Shown piece after piece: positions 60,206 through 64,000 of a stretch of 64,000 nt of DNA; positions within the stretch are counted from its first letter, which is position 1, and each line of letters starts with the position of its first letter. The translations under genes were made by a program, and so were the position numbers. The stretch is from Couchioplanes caeruleus (GTDB lineage Bacteria > Actinomycetota > Actinomycetes > Mycobacteriales > Micromonosporaceae). Location of the stretch: positions 7,024,501 to 7,088,500 of the forward strand of contig NZ_RJKL01000001.1 in NCBI RefSeq assembly GCF_003751945.1, given 5' to 3'. The notes below the pieces were generated by a model. It searched no databases. It worked only from the letters and a program-made list of their open reading frames with translations, and had not been told where the DNA came from.

Positions 60206-60324
60206 CCAGCCGGTGGCGTCAAGCGTGTGACCGGCCCGGACAGCCTCGACGAGAACCAGAAGTTCGAGTTCGACATCACCCAGGGCCAGAAGGGCCCGCA
60301 GGCGTCGAACATCCGCCCGCTCTG
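60206..60324 (+). pseudogene. Cold-shock protein, 3' end only
   Basis: The frame encodes SLDENQKFEFDITQGQKGPQ and ASNIRPL then stop, the exact C-terminal half of a ~67-aa CspA-type protein. The RNA-binding motifs (KWFN, FGFI, VFVH) and the start are absent upstream, where phage-type sequence begins. The gene was truncated at the prophage boundary. Its terminator survives. Confidence 0.85.
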
Positions 60325-60337
60325 ACCCACAACTCCA

Positions 60338-60375
60338 CGAACGACGGCCCGACTGATTCAGCAGGCCGCCGTTCG
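60338..60375 (+). terminator. Terminator of the truncated cold-shock gene
   Basis: A 12-bp stem with one mismatch (60338-60349 with 60364-60375) around a 14-nt loop, followed by GATGTTTC. It starts 13 bp after the stop codon. Confidence 0.75.
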
Positions 60376-60528
60376 ATGTTTCCTCCAGGCAGCGTGAGAT
60401 GCCCCAGGACTCAAGCCATTCCTCGGGATCGCCTCGTCCGCCATCGCTACCGTCCATGGCCAGTAGCCTTCTGACCGCCTTCGGCGCGGCTCCTTGACAC
60501 ACCCGAGCAGCAGGGCTGCGTGCCCGGC

Positions 60529-61668
60529 TCAGTCGCCGAGAGTGCATTCCTCTGCAACGACAGCTTCCACGCCTTGCTTCGACACGTTCACCATGGTCTT
60601 GCGCAACGCGTCTGAACCGAGAACCTTCCACTCGCCAAGCTCGTGCACCGCGGTGATGGTCCACGGCTTACCAGCACCAGCAACCGTGACTGTGACCCGC
60701 TTCTTACCTGGATCCGCCCAACGGGGATCAGTAACCCTGTACTTGGTGCTCAAGTCGTCCTCGTCGAGGTCGCCGGTCGCCATCTTGCGTTCGTCGCAGC
60801 CCTCAGTGAATGCAACATACTGCTTTCTCGGCCACAATGCTTTGCCGGCCGCGGCAAACATGTCATAGGCGGAGGCGTAATCGAGCGACCCCACCCGGTC
60901 CTGGCGAGTCTGGACAGCGAGACGGGCGGCCTCAAGAAGTTCTTCGTCGGACGCGTCAGTGCCATAAGCGTCCGGCGCAGTCGATATCGTCTGCGGCTCA
61001 AGCACTGCCTCCGAGGTTGTGGCCTTCTCTTTGCCTGACTTGCTCGGGATACCGATGGCAGGCAGGCCGCACGCATCTTGTGCCTGGCGGACATGCGTGT
61101 TCACCGACCCGGCGAGCGAGAACATCTCCGCCAACACCTCCATCCCCTCGCCGGCCCCGGAATCCATGGCCTTCTTGAGTGTGATCATCTGACCAATGTC
61201 GGCGATGAGCCCCTCGACAGCGTTCTTCAGATCGGTGTCGACGACGAGCATCCGCGCATAGGTCTCCAACTTGCTCCTCGTGGACTCCACCTCGGCGATG
61301 TCGTCGGATGCGGAACTGCTGTCCTTCGACTCGCTACCGGAGAGGGAAGCCGTACCGCCTTCGATGGCAGAACAGATCTGGTCCTTGGCGTACGCGTTTG
61401 CTCCGTATGCTCCGCCACCACCCAACAGCAGTACCGCGGCAGAGGCTGCTACCACCACCTGCACACGCCTACGATTGGTCGACGTCTTCATGGGCGATCC
61501 GTTGAACGCGACCATGTACGGCGGGAGCGCTCGGAACGGATTGGCGGGAGGATACGGGTCCCCAGCAGACGGCGTAAAGCCGTCGTGTGATCCAGCCGAG
61601 GGCGTTCCAGGGGGAACTGGGGGGTAGGCGGCGTCCTGACGTGAGAATTCGGCGTCCGGGTTCGTCAC
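60529..61668 (-). CDS. Membrane-anchored extracytoplasmic protein
   Basis: 379 aa from a GTG with GGAGGT upstream. The N-terminal ~65 residues are Pro/Ser-rich and cytoplasmic, then one helix (VVVAASAAVLLLGGGGAYGA, about residues 71-90). A long helical, Ser/Asp/Glu-rich external region follows, and then a C-terminal domain with ALWPRKQYVAFTEGCDE and VTVTVAGAGKPWTITAVHEL. Three Cys occur outside. No family recognised. Confidence 0.7.
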   Translation of the reverse strand: MTNPDAEFSRQDAAYPPVPPGTPSAGSHDGFTPSAGDPYPPANPFRALPPYMVAFNGSPMKTSTNRRRVQVVVAASAAVLLLGGGGAYGANAYAKDQICSAIEGGTASLSGSESKDSSSASDDIAEVESTRSKLETYARMLVVDTDLKNAVEGLIADIGQMITLKKAMDSGAGEGMEVLAEMFSLAGSVNTHVRQAQDACGLPAIGIPSKSGKEKATTSEAVLEPQTISTAPDAYGTDASDEELLEAARLAVQTRQDRVGSLDYASAYDMFAAAGKALWPRKQYVAFTEGCDERKMATGDLDEDDLSTKYRVTDPRWADPGKKRVTVTVAGAGKPWTITAVHELGEWKVLGSDALRKTMVNVSKQGVEAVVAEECTLGD

Positions 61669-61832
61669 GGCAGGTTACCTCCGAGGCGGCTGCATCAGAT
61701 TGCGGTGGTGTTGGGGATTCGCCTGCCACATATCGGGCGCCGGTCATACCCACCTGAGAACCCGCCCTGACCCGCCGGTTGCGGACTGGTAGCTGCTCCG
61801 TTTCCAGCCAACCGTGAAGCAACGCCCCAGCG

Positions 61833-62345
61833 TCAGTCAGGTCCGCCGAGCGCCGTAAAGAACCGCGCCAGGCGGAATGGGCCGGAAAACACCGAAAGAT
61901 CCATAGTCCCCGGTGGGCTAGCCCGGTGCCGTCGCCTCGACGCCTCGGCGGCGTCGGTGTGTGGGAGTTCGTCGACGTACTCCTCCTCCTCCTCCTCCTC
62001 CTCCTCGTCGGCGCCGTCCGGAAGGTCAACGCGATGGAAAATGCGGCCGTGTTGGCTGGCCGGGGCCCTGGCTGCGCCGACTGTCTGATCAGCATGCGGT
62101 GACATGGGCAGGGCGATCGTCGCCACGACCTGGGTCTTCCTGCGCCTCGGCGGCGTAGCGCCGCCACCGCAACGAAGTTGCACCCGAGGCCCACCATCAG
62201 CGCTCCAGTGGTCACCGATGGTTACTGAGCCGACTGCCTCGGCGCGTATTTGACCTGTCCCTGAGCGGAAGGCCCATCCGATACTCATGTCGCCTGTTCT
62301 AGGTTGTCGGCATCGGATTGCGGCCTTGCTGGTTGGGGTAATCAC
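61833..62345 (-). CDS. Doubtful ORF with Glu run
   Basis: One frame reads IFHRVDLPDGADEE, then nine Glu, YVDELPHTDAAEASRRRHR and LSVFSGPFRLARFFTAL. The C-terminal half looks protein-like, but the start is unclear. The longest version overlaps the protease gene on the other strand, and another frame covers part of the same region. May be a short gene from about 62130 or a pseudogene. Confidence 0.3.
   Translation of the reverse strand: MITPTSKAAIRCRQPRTGDMSIGWAFRSGTGQIRAEAVGSVTIGDHWSADGGPRVQLRCGGGATPPRRRKTQVVATIALPMSPHADQTVGAARAPASQHGRIFHRVDLPDGADEEEEEEEEEYVDELPHTDAAEASRRRHRASPPGTMDLSVFSGPFRLARFFTALGGPD
61981..62006. repeat. (TCC)n trinucleotide run
   Basis: Eight TCC units plus a partial one. 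On the minus strand this is a GAG run encoding poly-Glu in the doubtful ORF. A site prone to slippage. Confidence 0.8.
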
Positions 62346-64000
62346 ATCGGCGCTGTTGGCGTCACCCGCTCAGCGAGAAGGCGTCGTGCTGGGCGCGAAT
62401 GCGGCTGGCGCTATCGCGGACAGCTTCATCGTCGCGCTCAAGACTCCACTTCAGTCCTCTGATGATGTTGCCGCCGTCGCCCAGCGGCTGGTGGGCGACG
62501 ACGTGGTGAACGTCTTTGGTGAAGGTTTCTCCGGCTTCACGGTCCGATTGAGTGAGCGCAGAGCGCGGATCTTGGCCGCTCACCCGTTGGTGCAGCACGT
62601 CGAGCAAAACCGGGTGGTGCAGCAGGCGACGGTACAGCGCAATGCGACGTGGGGGCTGGATCGTGTCGACGAGCGGTCCTTGCCTCGGTCGGGGACGTAT
62701 ACGGCTGCCAGTGATGCGCGTGCCGTTCATGCCTATGTCATTGACTCCGGTATCCGGATCGGCCACAGCCAGTTCGGCGGCCGCGCGAGCTATGGCGTGG
62801 ATTTCGTTGACGGCGGTGCCGCCGCCGACTGCAGCGGCCATGGCACTCACGTCGCGGGCACCATCGGCGGCGCCCATTCCGGCCTCGCGAAACGCGTTCG
62901 ATTGGTGGCCGTGCGCGTGTTGGACTGTCGTGGTGCCGGCACGCTTGCCGAAGTCGTCGCGGGCATCAACTGGGTGACGACGCATGCCGTCCGCCCGGCG
63001 GTGGCGAACATGAGCCTGGGCATGCCCAATAGTGCGTCGGTGGAACGTGCCGTCCAGAAATCCATCAATGCCGGCATTGTCTACGTGGTCGCCGCGGGCA
63101 ACGAAGGCACCAACGCCTGCCATGGCAGCCCCTCCGGCTTGGCAGCCGCTATCACCGTCGGCGCGACCGATTCAACGGACCGCCGCCCGGCGTGGTCGAA
63201 CTATGGCCGTTGTGTGGACCTGTTCGCCCCGGGTGTCAACATCACTTCGGCCAGCTCGCGCAGCAACTCCGCCACGGCCACCAAGAGCGGCACCTCCATG
63301 GCAGCACCGCACGTAGCGGGCGCCGTCGCCATGATCCAAGCAGCACACCCCGGCTGGTCACCCAGCCAGATACGTGCCCGACTGATCAGCGATGCCACCA
63401 CCGGCGCAGTCAAGAGCAAGGGCACCGGCTCACCCAATCGCCTGCTATATGTACCGCGACCGCCCGCCACCGCCATCCGCACCACGGCGCTGCCGGGCGG
63501 CGCCGTCGCCCGCGGCTACTCCACCCGCGTGGCCCTCACCCGTGCCTTGACCGGCAGATGGAGCGTGGCCTCCGGGAACCTTCCCCGCGGGCTGAGCTTG
63601 TCGGCCTCCGGCTGGATCTCAGGGACGCCCGGCCGCGCGGGTAAGAGCCGCGTTACCCTGCGCTTCACCGACTTCGTGCCCCGCTCTATCACCCGCAGCA
63701 TGGCGCTCACGATCAAGGCGAATGCACCTGTTATCAAGACAGCCGCCCTGCCCGCAGCCACGCTCGGCGCGGACTACCAAGGTCAGCTACGCACCGTCGA
63801 CAGCCGGCCGGGTACATGGCGCCTCGTCAAGGGTGTCGTCCCGCGAGGGCTGACTCTGACCACCAAGGGCACTTTCGCTGGTATACCGAACGCCGCAGGG
63901 TCCTTCACCTTCACGGTGCGCTTTGCCGACCGGTACGGCCAGCACGCCACCCGTGCGTACAAGGTGGTCAGCCGGGTCAACCCGCCGGTCATCGTGACGG
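62287..64000 (+). CDS. Secreted subtilisin-family (S8) serine protease, cut by window end
   Basis: At least 571 aa from ATG 62287. A signal peptide (RIAALLVGVITSALLASPA) and an I9-type prodomain (SFIVALKTPLQSSDDVAAVA) come first. The catalytic triad follows: VIDSGIRIGHSQFGG (Asp), CSGHGTHVAGTIGG (His), KSGTSMAAPHVAGAVAMIQ (Ser). Ig-like putative repeats follow (NLPRGLSLSASGWISGTPG, then VVPRGLTLTTKGTFAGIP), and the frame is open at 64000. Proteinase K/thermitase type, exported, probably degrading extracellular protein. Confidence 0.9.
   Translation, partial: MSPVLGCRHRIAALLVGVITSALLASPAQREGVVLGANAAGAIADSFIVALKTPLQSSDDVAAVAQRLVGDDVVNVFGEGFSGFTVRLSERRARILAAHPLVQHVEQNRVVQQATVQRNATWGLDRVDERSLPRSGTYTAASDARAVHAYVIDSGIRIGHSQFGGRASYGVDFVDGGAAADCSGHGTHVAGTIGGAHSGLAKRVRLVAVRVLDCRGAGTLAEVVAGINWVTTHAVRPAVANMSLGMPNSASVERAVQKSINAGIVYVVAAGNEGTNACHGSPSGLAAAITVGATDSTDRRPAWSNYGRCVDLFAPGVNITSASSRSNSATATKSGTSMAAPHVAGAVAMIQAAHPGWSPSQIRARLISDATTGAVKSKGTGSPNRLLYVPRPPATAIRTTALPGGAVARGYSTRVALTRALTGRWSVASGNLPRGLSLSASGWISGTPGRAGKSRVTLRFTDFVPRSITRSMALTIKANAPVIKTAALPAATLGADYQGQLRTVDSRPGTWRLVKGVVPRGLTLTTKGTFAGIPNAAGSFTFTVRFADRYGQHATRAYKVVSRVNPPVIVT

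Noticed and set aside
61978..62010. TCC repeat considered as CRISPR or regulatory array
   Set aside because: A simple trinucleotide microsatellite with no spacers.
1..64000. CRISPR arrays, rRNA genes and Cas genes
   Set aside because: I looked for regularly spaced repeats and for conserved rRNA or Cas motifs on both strands and found none. The Tn7-like element therefore has no CRISPR-guided module here.

Overview
The window comes from a high-GC actinomycete. Gene content suggests Micromonosporaceae or a close relative: an XRE regulator with an MmyB-type ligand domain, a GPP34 protein, an APC permease with an acetamidase, and an actinophage-type siphovirus prophage. Genus is inference only. 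Most of the window is a degraded prophage that has been invaded repeatedly.

Layout. 1-9.4 kb is mostly host DNA: an integrase fragment, a Tat-secreted protein, an L-asparaginase/PPC pair beside a large XRE regulator, and a permease-amidase-GPP34 operon whose genes overlap. 9.8-12.97 kb holds a lysis cassette (endolysin that has lost its catalytic centre, holin-like protein, M15-like peptidase) and a GH26-like glycosidase. 13.0-16.7 kb is foreign: two integrase remnants, a divergent XRE/aldo-keto reductase pair, and a small ORF bracketed by inverted arrays of GGCCCCA. 16.7-20.45 kb (minus strand) carries phage tail chaperones, connector proteins and the major tail protein. No tape-measure gene is present.

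20.8-40.1 kb separates the tail genes from the capsid genes. It contains a secreted NucB-like DNase with a partner gene, a small phage operon (methyltransferase-like protein), a complete Tn7-like transposon (25326-33926; 13/14 terminal inverted repeat, perfect 5-bp duplication TGGCG; tnsA-tnsB-tnsC-tniQ plus five cargo genes that look partly like orphan immunity genes), and an ATP-dependent DNA ligase gene split by a 5.0-kb Tn554-like element (34563-39579). That element carries two tyrosine recombinases, a small XRE protein and a barstar-domain protein. Removing it restores one 339-codon ligase ORF.

40.4-60.1 kb (minus strand) is the head and packaging half of the prophage. Read 5' to 3': antirestriction-type methyltransferase, ParB-like protein, Acb2-like cyclic-nucleotide sponge, terminase small and large subunits, second ParB-like protein, DUF1360 protein, portal, MuF-protease fusion, DUF981 membrane protein, capsid and two small structural or unknown genes. 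An AbiTii-domain gene (plus strand) and a winged-helix/nucleotidyltransferase gene are moron-like insertions. A phage tRNA-like gene lies at 60071-60142. Two sequence motifs recur upstream of phage genes and link the dispersed blocks. Host DNA resumes near 60.2 kb with the decapitated 3' end of a cold-shock gene, then a membrane-anchored protein and a subtilisin-family protease cut by the window edge.

Taken together the prophage is defective (tape-measure gene lost, endolysin broken, genome interrupted), and tnsC is broken as well. The locus has accumulated toxin, immunity and anti-defence genes: NucB, an Imm32-like protein, barstar, AbiTii, an Acb2-like protein and antirestriction proteins.
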